Source: Prasinococcaceae sp. CCMP 1430 (taxonomy: Eukaryota; Prasinodermophyta; Palmophyllophyceae; Prasinococcales; Prasinococcaceae). From it: a DNA stretch of 51,883 bases. The DNA is taken from contig RQSC01000033.1 in assembly GCA_013416795.1 (NCBI GenBank), positions 401,514 through 453,396 of the forward strand, read 5' to 3'. This document shows positions 11,408 to 20,293 of the stretch, in pieces. The number at the start of each line of letters is the position of its first letter. Positions within the stretch are counted from its first letter, which is position 1. The translations under genes and the position numbers were made by a program. The notes under the pieces are model-generated. The model was not told where the DNA came from, made no database searches, and saw only the letters and a list, made by a program, of their open reading frames with translations.

Positions 11408-12062
11408 CCTTCTTCGTACCGTCTGGACCTCGGCTACCTGACCCCGATCGCCCTGGAGAAGGACACCCGCCCACAAGCGGCGACAACAAACGGGCTTATA
11501 CCACCCACCCTCGGAGATTCGGGGAGCGCCGTGGACGCCGTGGGCGCGCGGCGACGCCCACTCGCCCCCACCCACGCACCGAGATCTGCCTCGCGCGCGC
11601 CCCGGCCTTTTCGCGCGCGCGCGCTGCGGCGCGCGAGAAGCGCCGCCTCGCGCGCGCGATGTGGCTGCGCCGCTGAGCGGGCGCTGGCGCGGCCCGGGCC
11701 GCACTCGGTGCGTTTTGATGGTCGCCCGCCCGGCGGCTAACACTAACACCAACACGGCCGGCCCGCGCAGCAAACGCGAGGCGGTGCTACGTACCTTTAC
11801 TCGATGTGTTTGTGGGTGAAGCGCGCAGAAACGTCGGCGAGCTCGCCACACCGGCTCGCGCTTGATCGGGAATTAGATAGGAGCTCGCGAGGCGGCACAG
11901 TGGGACACCGGATAAGCGAGTCGTCGATCGGGCGCCTGTGCGCACGCGTGCGGCTGCTAGACGCAGCCACACTGCGCGTGGGCGGTGGCGGGCGGGTGAG
12001 GGCGCGCACGCGTAGTCGGGTTTAGGGTTTAGGGTTTAGGGTTTAGGGTACGTCACAGGCGT
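11408..12062. promoter_or_regulatory. Divergent intergenic region between Spen (-) and release factor 2 (+)
   Basis: A 655-base gap between two divergently transcribed genes presumably carries both promoters. It is GC-rich with one less GC-rich part at about 11790-11900. I see no open frame with recognisable similarity. The telomere-type repeat at 12021-12048 lies at its right end. Confidence 0.5.
12021..12048 (+). repeat. Four tandem TTTAGGG units (telomere-type repeat, telo-box-like)
   Basis: Four exact copies of the plant-type telomere heptamer sit 14 bases before the ATG of the release-factor gene. They are flanked by genes on both sides, so this is not a chromosome end. Either an interstitial telomeric scar or a promoter/5'UTR telo-box cluster would explain them. 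Confidence 0.9.
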
Positions 12063-13418
12063 ATGCGGCCGCCGGCAGAGCTGATGGCAGCAGCGGCGGC
12101 GGCATGGGGAAGCGGGGCGCTCCGGGGAGCGCCGATGGCGCGTAGACCGTGGGCGGCCGCGGCGCGGCGACGCGGCCTGCATGCAAGTGCAGCGACGGCT
12201 GCAAGCGGTGACGGAGGAAGTGACGCTGTGCAACAGAGCTCAGCGGACGCGGCCATCGCGGATGATTCGTTCAACGCGGCGGGCGCGAAGCGGCGGCTCG
12301 GCTCGGTCGCGCGGCGCGTGGACGCGCTCGCTGCGACGCTGCCGCTTGCCAAGCTCACGGCGCTCATCGAGGAGCTCGAGGCTGCACAGGCAACCGAGGG
12401 CTTCTGGGACGACGCCAACGCAGCGCAGCGCGTCGTCACTGAATTGGCGGCTGCCAGGGAGGAGCGAGGCCTCGCAGAGGGGCCCAGAGCGGCGCTTGCC
12501 GACGCCGAGGAGCTGCTCGAGCTGCTTGAGAGCGAGGAAACCATGGACGAGGAACTGCTGCGCGAGGTATTCGACGCGGCCGATGCGATCGACACGCAAG
12601 TCGACGCGGCCGAGCTGCGCGCGCTCCTCAGCGGTGACTTCGACCGCGACGGCGCCACAGTCACGGTGAACGCGGGCGCGGGCGGCACCGATGCGTGCGA
12701 TTGGGCTCAGATCCTGCTGCGCATGTACACGCGCTGGGCGGAGCGCCGCGGCTGGTCTGTGCGCCTGCTTAGCGAGAGCGCGGGGGATGAGGCGGGCATC
12801 AAGAGCGCGGAGCTCGAAGTGAAAGGCACGTACGCCTACGGCTGGCTGCGCAGCGAGAACGGCACCCACCGCCTGGTGCGCATGTCCCCCTTCGGCGCGA
12901 AACCCAAGCGCGAGACGTCCTTTGCCAGCGTGGAGGTGATGCCAATCTCTGGACTCGAGGAGGAGTTCGACAACATGTACGCCGATATCCCTGAGAAGGA
13001 CATTGTCGTCACCACCACGACGGCGCAGGGCTCGGGCGGTCAGAACGTCAACAAGGTCGAGACCGCCGTGCGAATACAGCACGTCCCGACGGGGCTCACC
13101 GTGCGTTCGCAAGAGGAGCGCACGCAGGTGGCGAACAGGAAGATAGCCATGGCCAAGCTGAAGACCAAACTGCTGCTGGTCGCGCAGGCCGCGAAGCTCG
13201 AGGCCATCAACGAGATTCGCGGGGACACGGTCAAGGCCGAGTGGGGACAGCAGATTCGCAACTATGTGATGCACCCGTACCGCATGGTCAAGGACACGCG
13301 CACGGGAGCAGAGACGAGCGATGTGGACGGGATCCTCAACGGCGGCGACTCGCTTGACGACCTGATGGACGCCTTCCTCCGGCACGACCGGGCGGCGCAG
13401 TCGGCCAAGCAGGCGTAG
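12063..13418 (+). CDS. prfB: Organellar peptide chain release factor 2 (RF2/PrfB type)
   Basis: Terminates organellar translation at UGA and UAA codons. The single-exon 451-aa protein starts with an Ala/Arg-rich, acid-poor leader of ~50 residues, as expected of a transit peptide; ATGs at 12063, 12084 and 12135 are all possible starts. The body has the RF2 helical domain, the stop-codon-reading tripeptide SPF (LVRMSPFGAKPKRETSF) and the peptidyl-hydrolysis motif GSGGQNVNKVETAVRIQH with the GGQ loop. SPF rather than PxT marks it as RF2 and not RF1. A plastid location is more likely than a mitochondrial one but is not shown. It converges on the RbcX-like gene, with 146 bases between the stop codons. 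Confidence 0.93.
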   Translation: MRPPAELMAAAAAAWGSGALRGAPMARRPWAAAARRRGLHASAATAASGDGGSDAVQQSSADAAIADDSFNAAGAKRRLGSVARRVDALAATLPLAKLTALIEELEAAQATEGFWDDANAAQRVVTELAAAREERGLAEGPRAALADAEELLELLESEETMDEELLREVFDAADAIDTQVDAAELRALLSGDFDRDGATVTVNAGAGGTDACDWAQILLRMYTRWAERRGWSVRLLSESAGDEAGIKSAELEVKGTYAYGWLRSENGTHRLVRMSPFGAKPKRETSFASVEVMPISGLEEEFDNMYADIPEKDIVVTTTTAQGSGGQNVNKVETAVRIQHVPTGLTVRSQEERTQVANRKIAMAKLKTKLLLVAQAAKLEAINEIRGDTVKAEWGQQIRNYVMHPYRMVKDTRTGAETSDVDGILNGGDSLDDLMDAFLRHDRAAQSAKQA

Positions 13419-13564
13419 CCCGTAGCAAATAATGATTCGCGATGTGTTGTAACAAAATTCATATTGAGGCGCAGGCGCAGGCGCGCACGCGCGCTCGTCA
13501 CGTGTTGCACGTCGCCAGCGCGCGCCTGGCCTACCCCCCCGTCCCGTCTTCCCTTCCCCACCTT

Positions 13565-14172
13565 TCACTTCGTCGTGCCCTCGCTCGCGTCGGCCTCGTC
13601 TGCGGCGCCTCCCGCAGCTCCACCCATTCTCCGCTCAAAAAAATCCCTCATCAGCCTCTGGTTGGCCAGCTCGACCGACTCGGTCCCTTCCCTTACGAGC
13701 TGCTCCCAATCGAAGCCCTCCTTGGCGTACACTGCGCGCGTCTCGAGCACCCGGATCGCAGCGAAGCGCACCTCGGCGTCCTCGTGGACCATCATGGCAG
13801 CCAGCCACGCGTCGCCATTGTCGACGGGGCGCTCCTCTATCGCCTTGGTCAGCGCCCGCGTCACGGGCATGGAGCGGGGATCCACGGCCTCGTTGTGGTA
13901 CCTTGAGGTGAAGCGAGCTGGGGGGTCAGCACACGGCGCGTGGCGTCGGCGCTTCGGTCAAGGCAAAGTCGCTGGCTCGCATGGACGCCACGCTGGCGCG
14001 GTCGTCCGCCAGTCCAGCTCACGCGAGGCGCGCTGCGAGGCGCGCCACCCGCGTACGTTTCCTCCTGCATCATCACCACGCGAATCGCGGCCTGCGTGAA
14101 GAGCGTTGGCAGCTTTTGCGCGAGCATGCGCTCGGGCCCCATCAGGCCGAACGCGTCACTCGGGCAGCGCAT
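13565..14172 (-). CDS. RbcX-like Rubisco assembly chaperone (tentative), two exons
   Basis: Proposed exons are 14172-14057 and 13901-13565, with a GT-AG intron of 155 nt, giving 150 aa from the first in-frame ATG. No transit peptide is visible, so an upstream exon is likely. The all-helical pattern resembles RbcX, a small homodimer that clamps the C-terminal tail of the Rubisco large subunit. AQKLPTLFTQAAIRVVMMQ corresponds to the first helices, GDAWLAAMMVHEDAEVRFAA to the central helix, and WEQLVREGTESVELANQRLM to the last. The match is by eye and moderate. Other small helical plastid proteins remain possible. The intron position keeps the frame open on both sides. Confidence 0.45.
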
Positions 14173-14360
14173 GCTCTCGTCGACGCACGTCGCCGGCGCG
14201 CGCCGCGCCGCGCGCGCGCGACCCCCGGCGCCCCCGCCGCGCGCGCTCTGGCGCGCGCGCGCGCGCCTGGCGCACCCGCAAGGCCGGATTTTTTTGCAAC
14301 GATTTTTTTGGCGGGACCCTTTCCACGCCCACCGGGGCAACCGCCCTTGACATGTTTTGG

Positions 14361-14416
14361 ACCATCAGATGGTACAGTAGTACTACTGCACTGCAGTACT
14401 AGTACCATCTGATGGT
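14361..14416. repeat. Long imperfect inverted repeat in a divergent promoter region
   Basis: The 15-base arms 14361-14375 and 14402-14416 are exact reverse complements (ACCATCAGATGGTAC). The interior is itself nearly self-complementary, with AGTACTACTGCA facing CTGCAGTACT. The left arm also contains an 11-base palindrome. It lies in an AT-richer island between the RbcX-like gene (-) and CCDC25 (+). Confidence 0.85.
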
Positions 14417-14677
14417 GGTGGCACGACGGACGAGGCTCGCTTTTTTCCCGTGTGTTTGACGGGAAAGATATCGCCCGTGGGTGAATTGGTCCTACCAATC
14501 AATGCGTATTGCCGCACGCGACGTCGTTCCTCCTTTCGGTGAAGGATCGAATTCATTGAATTGCAGAATTGGGGTTTCCTGTAGTCTACGGTACCCAAGG
14601 CAGATGCGCACTTTTCAGCCGTTGGCCGGCGGCGTGGGGTCGGGTGGGGCGCGCTGGCGCGGCGCACCACACTGCGG

Positions 14678-14715
14678 GCGAGGCGAGGCGAGGCGAGGCG
14701 GGGCGGGGCGGGGCG
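14678..14715. repeat. Pentanucleotide GGCGA/GGCGG tandem tract
   Basis: GGCGA units turn into GGCGG units about 115 bases upstream of the CCDC25 start codon. This is a simple repeat, probably in the 5'UTR or core promoter. Confidence 0.8.
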
Positions 14716-14830
14716 ACCGCGGGCGGGAGGGGAGGTTGGGAAGAGCGGCCGCGAGGGCGGCGGCTGCGGCCAAGGCGCGGGCGGCGCGGCGGGGAGGGCC
14801 GAGGGTCCGCGGCGCGCGCGGCGCGCAGTG

Positions 14831-15844
14831 ATGGTGTTTTACTTCGTGCCGCGCGGCGGTGAGGTCAAGACCGGCGAGCGCGCCGGCGAGTCGCTCGACG
14901 GCGCCGACTTTCTCTGCTATATGGGCGCAGACAAGTTCGAGAACGAGGAGCTCATCCGCTGGGGCTGGCCGGAGGACGTGTGGTTTCATGTGGATAAGCT
15001 CTCGTCCGCGCACGTGTACCTGCGGCTGCCGAAGGGCGTGGGGATTGCCGACATCCCGGTTGAGACGCTCGAGGATTGCGCGCAGCTCGTCAAATACAAC
15101 TCCATCCAAGGGAATAAGGACAACAACGTCGACGTTGTCTACACGCCGTGGGAGAATCTCAAGAAAACGCAGTCCATGGAGGTCGGCCAGATTGGCTTTC
15201 ACACGGGCAAAGCTGTGCTCAAGACCAGCGTACAGAAGCGCGACAACGCAATCGTCAACCGATTGAACAAGACCAAGCAGGAGAGCAAGCCGGACCTCGA
15301 GGCGGAACGCATGCGCCGTGACAAGCGGGAAAAGGATGCGAGGCGCGCCGCAGACAAGCTCCGCCGCAAGGAGGAGGATGCTGAGAGGGTGGAGAGGCGA
15401 AAGCAGAAGGACTTGCGCGAGTACAAGGGGGCGTTCGACTTTGAGGTCCGTAGTCTGATCATCGCGGCGCGACGCTCGCCCATGCGTGCGCCATGCAGCG
15501 CATAGGGCTTTGGATGCTGCTGCACCACAAGCACCCACACGTGCGCTTCGTCGCGACGCATCGGCTGACATTTGTGCCGGACCCGCGGCATGTGACTGCG
15601 TGCGCCCAGGAGATGAAGTCCAACGCGGACATCATGGCCGAGGCCAAGGCTTCGGGGAAGACATACCAGGTGAGCCAGCGCGCCTCTGCACCACCCAAAG
15701 CGCGCAACAGCGCGCGCGTGTGCGCCCGCGAGTGTTGCCGCGCTCCCGGCCGCTGCCGACGACGCTGGTGCGCCTGTCAAGGACGCTCACCCTTCGTCGA
15801 CCACTTATCCCCGCGCACAGGACCTGGAGGATGACTTCATGTAG
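14831..15844 (+). CDS. CCDC25: CCDC25 homologue (NFACT-R domain, coiled coil), three exons
   Basis: Exons are 14831-15445, 15610-15669 and 15821-15844, all phase 0 and GT-AG, giving 232 aa. The N-terminus [12 protein letters not shown], then [20 protein letters not shown] and [14 protein letters not shown], is the NFACT-R fold. [18 protein letters not shown] and [15 protein letters not shown] follow, and then a highly charged coiled coil from about residue 145. The last exon encodes only DLEDDFM, which matches the acidic end of animal CCDC25. NFACT-R domains are linked to nucleic-acid or ribosome-associated roles; the function in algae is unknown. The stop codon is 49 bases from that of the convergent DBR1 gene. 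Confidence 0.92.
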
Positions 15845-15893
15845 AGGCGCGCTCCGCTTATGAGCTCACATCCCACGTTGCTCAGTAATAAGG

Positions 15894-17747
15894 TTACAAA
15901 CGAGGCAGCTTTGCGGACGGCTGGTAGACGATGTCGTCGCTGGCGTTGCCATCATCGTCGTCGAACGATGGCAGTAGCGTCGAAGGGGCGACTGCCGGGG
16001 CAGCAGCAGGTCCTGTCGCCTCAGCCGCGGCGCGCAGCGCAAGCAGCCGCTCGCGCCTACTGCTCGTTGTTTCCGTCCCCACAGCCGCATGCCCCCCCCC
16101 CGGCGCGCCCGCACCAACGCCGTCGTCGCCGACGCCGTTGACAGCACCACAGCAGTCCTCAGGGTCCCGCGAGTCGATCTCGCCGTCCGGGTCGTCGCCT
16201 ACCAGCTCGATTTCTTCGGGATTGTCCGCCGCCAACTCCGCGTCGAGGTCGATCTCCTCGGGGTTTTCGTCCGCGAGCTCGGCGTCGAGGTCAATCTCCT
16301 CGGGATTGGCCGGGGCGGCGGGTGCCGGGAGCACCATGCGTGGCCGCAGGGGCGGGCCGCGCGGCGCGTCGATCACCCAGGGCGCGGCCGCCGTCGCACC
16401 CACGCCCATGCCCACTCCAGCTGCAGTCGCCGCTCCCGCGCCTCCGTGCAGGATCGCGCCTTCAAATGCCTGTATGTGCCCTGGCAGAGCATTCGAGTGC
16501 CCCACGTGCCCCCCGCCGCCTTGCGAAGTCTCATCCAGGCGGTAGCTCAGGCCCAGCATTTGCAGCAGCGCGAGCGTCTGCGGGTTTCGATACGCAGGCT
16601 GCGGCCTGCGCCCACGCGCCGCAGCGGCTGCAGCAGCTGCGGGCCCATGCGGCGGGGCCGTCTGACAAAACGATTCCGGCGCGATACGGGCGCTGCCTCG
16701 CGACGCGAGGGCCTGCCGGGCCAGCTGACGCGACGTCTCGGACACCGTGTACCTTTGCGGCACGCCGTGCGAGCGGCCTCGATTCAGCGGCATCGAGTCG
16801 TGCGCCTCGATCGTGATGGCCAGCCACTCCTCGTCGTACTCGAACGTCTTCGGCCCATTGGCTTCTGGGAACTCCAGGATGTGCAGAAATTGCCTGTTGC
16901 TGTTTGGGACGCACTTGTCGAGCGCTACGAAGTGCGTGGTCTCACCGGTAGGATGCGGCACGTTCGCCTGGAACTTGACATGCAGGTGCGCCGCGCACCA
17001 GTGTCGCGGGCGCAGCTCGGCCAGCAGGGCCGTCGATGGCGCCGAGCCGAGCGCGTTTCGCCGCACCTCGTCCCTGAAGTAGGGCTTTTTTTTCAGCAGC
17101 TGCGCCTCGTTGCCGTGGCGAGTCACGCCGCGCGGCCAGTCGTGCGACACGAATATGTCGATTGGCGCAGAAACGGAGCGCTGCTGCGGTCGCTGCTGCT
17201 GCCCGATGGGCGGCGGCATGCCGGCAATGCAAGCGGGGGGCGCCCCTTGCGGCACTGCCGGGGCGAGCGCCATGAGCTTTGCCACCTCGTACTTGCGCAC
17301 GTGGTACGCGCTGCGAACCTCACTCCTGTCGTACGGTGGTCTCTCTCCATGCCCCTTCTCGTAGTCGCCCTCCTTCCAGATGCCGCTCAGCCCGGCGATG
17401 CGCAGTCCTCCGAAGCGCACGACGCCGGCCGCACCCATGTACAACACGTTGGGCGCCGCGTAACCACCGTAGAAGAGCTCCCACAAGTACGCGCTGCCCT
17501 CGTGGTTGCCGCCGACGAAGAGCGTGGGCACAGGCGCGCGCGCTTCGCCCGAGTAGTACTTGTAGAACGAGTTCATGCGCTTGAATTTGTCGGGCACTGC
17601 CATGGAGGGCAGGTCGTCGGCGTTGCGGATCGCCTGGAAGTCGCCGCAGCATATGAGGAGGTCCACGGGCGGCCCGCGCATGAGCGCCGCATAGATCGCG
17701 TCGAGCTCGCCGTGCGCGCATCCCTCGACCGCCACGCGCAGCGGCAT
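15894..17747 (-). CDS. DBR1: RNA lariat debranching enzyme
   Basis: Hydrolyses the 2'-5' bond of excised intron lariats in the nucleus. The single-exon 617-aa protein begins MPLRVAVEGCAHGELDAIY. Metallophosphoesterase motifs follow: DLLICCGDFQAIRNADDL, FVGGNHEGSAYLWELFYGG, GLSGIWKEGDYEKGHGE and SHDWPRGVTRHGNE. HWCAAHLHVKFQA ends the catalytic core, and a DBR1 C-terminal domain (FLHILEFPEANGP) follows. The C-terminal tail is longer than in human DBR1 (544 aa); at residues ~479-518 it carries a threefold acidic repeat of the type NPEEIDLDAELA. In the second position of the metal site a Cys-Gly-Asp is seen, as in other DBR1 proteins. The ATG at 17747 fits the usual N-terminus; the frame stays open upstream without homology. 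Confidence 0.95.
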   Translation of the reverse strand: MPLRVAVEGCAHGELDAIYAALMRGPPVDLLICCGDFQAIRNADDLPSMAVPDKFKRMNSFYKYYSGEARAPVPTLFVGGNHEGSAYLWELFYGGYAAPNVLYMGAAGVVRFGGLRIAGLSGIWKEGDYEKGHGERPPYDRSEVRSAYHVRKYEVAKLMALAPAVPQGAPPACIAGMPPPIGQQQRPQQRSVSAPIDIFVSHDWPRGVTRHGNEAQLLKKKPYFRDEVRRNALGSAPSTALLAELRPRHWCAAHLHVKFQANVPHPTGETTHFVALDKCVPNSNRQFLHILEFPEANGPKTFEYDEEWLAITIEAHDSMPLNRGRSHGVPQRYTVSETSRQLARQALASRGSARIAPESFCQTAPPHGPAAAAAAAARGRRPQPAYRNPQTLALLQMLGLSYRLDETSQGGGGHVGHSNALPGHIQAFEGAILHGGAGAATAAGVGMGVGATAAAPWVIDAPRGPPLRPRMVLPAPAAPANPEEIDLDAELADENPEEIDLDAELAADNPEEIELVGDDPDGEIDSRDPEDCCGAVNGVGDDGVGAGAPGGGHAAVGTETTSSRRERLLALRAAAEATGPAAAPAVAPSTLLPSFDDDDGNASDDIVYQPSAKLPRL

Positions 17748-18489
17748 GGCCGCGGCCGCCTCGCCGGCGGCGGCCGCGGCGCTTCCCCCAAGCCCCCCCC
17801 TCGAGCCAGTGGCCTGTGGGCTCGGGGGGCACCGCACTTGAGCGGCGACGACAGGTGCACAACGCGTGGCCGTGTGGCACTCCTTGCCGCTGCGCGTGCA
17901 TGACTGCGCCTCCGCGGTCCGCGCGCAGCGCACGCCGCCCCAGCGCTGCGGGGCGGGGGCAGGGCGCGGGGCCGCCCTTGCCGCTGCCGGCTGCAGGGGC
18001 GGCGGCGACGACGAGAGCACGTATAGACCCTATCAGTACGACCCTAACCCAAAAGTCACATTTGGGGGCAGCTTGCAGCGCGCCGGGGCGCTGCAAGGCG
18101 GCGGCCGAACCTCCGCTCGAGCACTCGCGCTCGAGCGCTCAGGGCGAGGGCGGCCGTCCCGCACGGCGGGGCGACCGACGACTCGCCACGCGCGCGCGCG
18201 CGCGGTACGTATTTGCGCCGTGAGAGCTTTACAGGGAGGGCGCCTCGCTCAGCCGCGGCAGCGGTCGCGGCGACGGCGGCAACCACAGCCTGCCGAAGGG
18301 GCTGGGGGCACGGACAACGCCCGAGCCCTGTAGCGTGCGTGGCACGGCGCGGCGATCAGCAACGCAGCCGTCCAGGAATACCGTGCATCGAGCGCCACGG
18401 CGCCCGAGAGACATCCAACGCCAATCTGTGTGTGTTCGCACGCACGCACGCACACGTGCGTGCGTGCGTGCGTGCGTGCGTGTGTGTGC

Positions 18490-18528
<39 letters not shown>

Positions 18529-18562
18529 TGTGTGTGCGCGTGTGTGCATGCGTGCGTGCGAT
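17748..18562. other. Intergenic region with a large GCGT/GCAC microsatellite
   Basis: It separates the DBR1 start from the bZIP stop codon. I see no recognisable gene. The right half is occupied by the tetranucleotide repeat listed separately, and a short cluster around 18030-18060 is AT-richer. Confidence 0.5.
18437..18560. repeat. Tetranucleotide repeat with an inverted start (GCAC then GTGC)
   Basis: Four GCAC units are followed at once by a long run of GTGC/GTGT units. The two can pair as a near-perfect hairpin or cruciform centred near 18455. The tract ends three bases before the bZIP stop codon, so it falls in the 3'UTR of that gene. Confidence 0.85.
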
Positions 18563-20293
18563 TTATGGCTTGGTAGGCTCAGCGACTGGCGTGGTCTTTT
18601 CGGCACCGTTGAGCTTGAAGACCTTCTCGTCCATAAGCTTCTGCAGGTTGAGTCGGCCCGCAGACACATTGACCGCCTCGTTTAGCAGCGTGATAGTCGA
18701 CGAGTGCAGCGACGCGCGGAGCGTCGCCACGTCGGCCGTCGCTTCAGGCGCCATATTGGCCTTGTACACGCTCATCCTGGTGATGAGCGGCAGGTGTACG
18801 GCGAAGAGTGTGACGATCGCCGTCAACGCGCCCGGGCGGTGTGTCATCAGCCACCAGGCCAGGTTTTGGTGCGCACGGGAGTGCATCAGGTAGATAATCT
18901 GCATGCGCGGGTGAAGCGAGCCGCCGAGGTTGTTGCTGGCCCCGCCACCCAACGAGGGGGGCGCCGCACCCGTCAGAATCTCGAACGCGGCCATCACATT
19001 GTTGTCCCACGCCTGAAGCTCTTCGAACTTGGAGAAAAACTCGGTGTCTTCGGACGTCACGTAGCCGGCGGCGTGCATGCCGGCGGCGAAGAAGACGAAC
19101 ATGTGCGAAAACGTGCCGAGCAACTGCGTGAGCGCGTGGCAGTCTGAAGTAGACACCAGTAGCTCCTTGCCGTTGGACGGCGCTGTCCTCTCGGCGAGAT
19201 CGATGCGGGCGCGGATGAAACTGAGCGCGCGGTGACACACGCTGAGGTCGTCCACCATCTGCCCGCGGAGTGCAGCTGCCACAGTCTCCGTGACTTTGCC
19301 GCCGCGTATCGCGAGCCGTGTGCACTCATACATTGCGCTCTGCCATCCGGCAGCGGCCACGAAGGGCGGCAGCCTCGACGAATCCAAGGAAGAAGTGCCT
19401 GCCCCATTGCTCTCCTTTGCCTGCTCTGAGGGCGCGCTGGCGATGCCTGCGGCCACGCGGTCCTCCTCCAGCTTCGGCACGCCGCCGGACGGCGCGTCGC
19501 AGGCGTGCCTGAGCAGCTTGTTGGCCATCTCCAGCAGCGGGTAGCTATCGACGCGTATTCTGTACCAGCCCGACGCGAGCGCACTGTCGCTGCTCACTAT
19601 CGGCGTCACGCCTGCCACAGGAGCCATGCCCGCGAGGAGATGGGGCGTAATGATACTGTGGTGCGGCATCATGAGCGCTGGGTGCATGTGCATGCCGGTC
19701 TGGCCGGCCATTCCAACCAGCGACATGCCGGCCATCGGCGGGAATACCGACCCGACCATGCCGCCAGCGCCAGCACCGAGGGCGCCGATGGCGGCAGGCG
19801 TGAGCGGCTGGCCCTGGCCGGGAGTGAGGCTGCCGTTGGCGCCTGCGACGGCCTGCACCGCAGCTGCTGCCCCGTTGGTCGCTCCGGCGGAGGTTGCAGC
19901 CGGCGAGCCAGCGGGCTGCGCCGACCCATCCGCGGCCTTTGCCGGGAGCGCGGCGGGCTCTATGACGGTGTGCAGTGCCCCCGCCGCGCTCAGCGCGGAT
20001 GTGAGCGCCTGGATGCGCGCCTCCATGCTTTTGATCTTCTCTGCGTCGCTGGCCTCGCGCACTTTGCGTCGCTCACGGTAGCGCGCCTGGCGGAGGCGCC
20101 TCTTGAGCACCTTGCTGGCGTTGATGTCCTCCACGGTCGTCGGCTTCCCGTCATTCCCCTCCATCACCTTGCCCTTGCCAAGCGGCTCCGTCCCCTCGCT
20201 ATCAGATCCGCCGCTGAGCTCTTGGTGTTTGTCCGCCGCCTCGAGAAGAGCCTCATCAAGCCCAGCCTCCTTAACCTTGCGCTTCGGAGGCAT
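18563..20293 (-). CDS. bZIP-like transcription factor with divergent basic region
   Basis: The single-exon protein has 576 aa. A Lys-rich, acidic N-terminus leads to a basic stretch at about residues 61-80 (KVLKRRLRQARYRERRKVRE). A short zipper follows with heptad residues Ile-Ile-Leu (EKIKSMEARIQALTSAL). The conserved Asn of the usual N-x7-R/K signature is absent. Residues ~110-250 are Ala/Gly/Met-rich. The C-terminal half (about 290-560) is an ordered, helical domain with words such as SVCHRALSFIRARIDLAERT and FSHMFVFFAAGMHAAGYVTS; I do not recognise it, though it recalls the helical partner domains of plant TGA-type bZIPs. A nuclear regulator is inferred. Confidence 0.6.
   Translation of the reverse strand: MPPKRKVKEAGLDEALLEAADKHQELSGGSDSEGTEPLGKGKVMEGNDGKPTTVEDINASKVLKRRLRQARYRERRKVREASDAEKIKSMEARIQALTSALSAAGALHTVIEPAALPAKAADGSAQPAGSPAATSAGATNGAAAAVQAVAGANGSLTPGQGQPLTPAAIGALGAGAGGMVGSVFPPMAGMSLVGMAGQTGMHMHPALMMPHHSIITPHLLAGMAPVAGVTPIVSSDSALASGWYRIRVDSYPLLEMANKLLRHACDAPSGGVPKLEEDRVAAGIASAPSEQAKESNGAGTSSLDSSRLPPFVAAAGWQSAMYECTRLAIRGGKVTETVAAALRGQMVDDLSVCHRALSFIRARIDLAERTAPSNGKELLVSTSDCHALTQLLGTFSHMFVFFAAGMHAAGYVTSEDTEFFSKFEELQAWDNNVMAAFEILTGAAPPSLGGGASNNLGGSLHPRMQIIYLMHSRAHQNLAWWLMTHRPGALTAIVTLFAVHLPLITRMSVYKANMAPEATADVATLRASLHSSTITLLNEAVNVSAGRLNLQKLMDEKVFKLNGAEKTTPVAEPTKP

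Noticed and set aside
12021-12048. A chromosome end
   Set aside because: Only four repeat units, with normal genes continuing on both sides.
18421-18560. CRISPR-like or satellite array
   Set aside because: It is a plain tetranucleotide microsatellite with no spacers. No CRISPR array was seen anywhere in the window.
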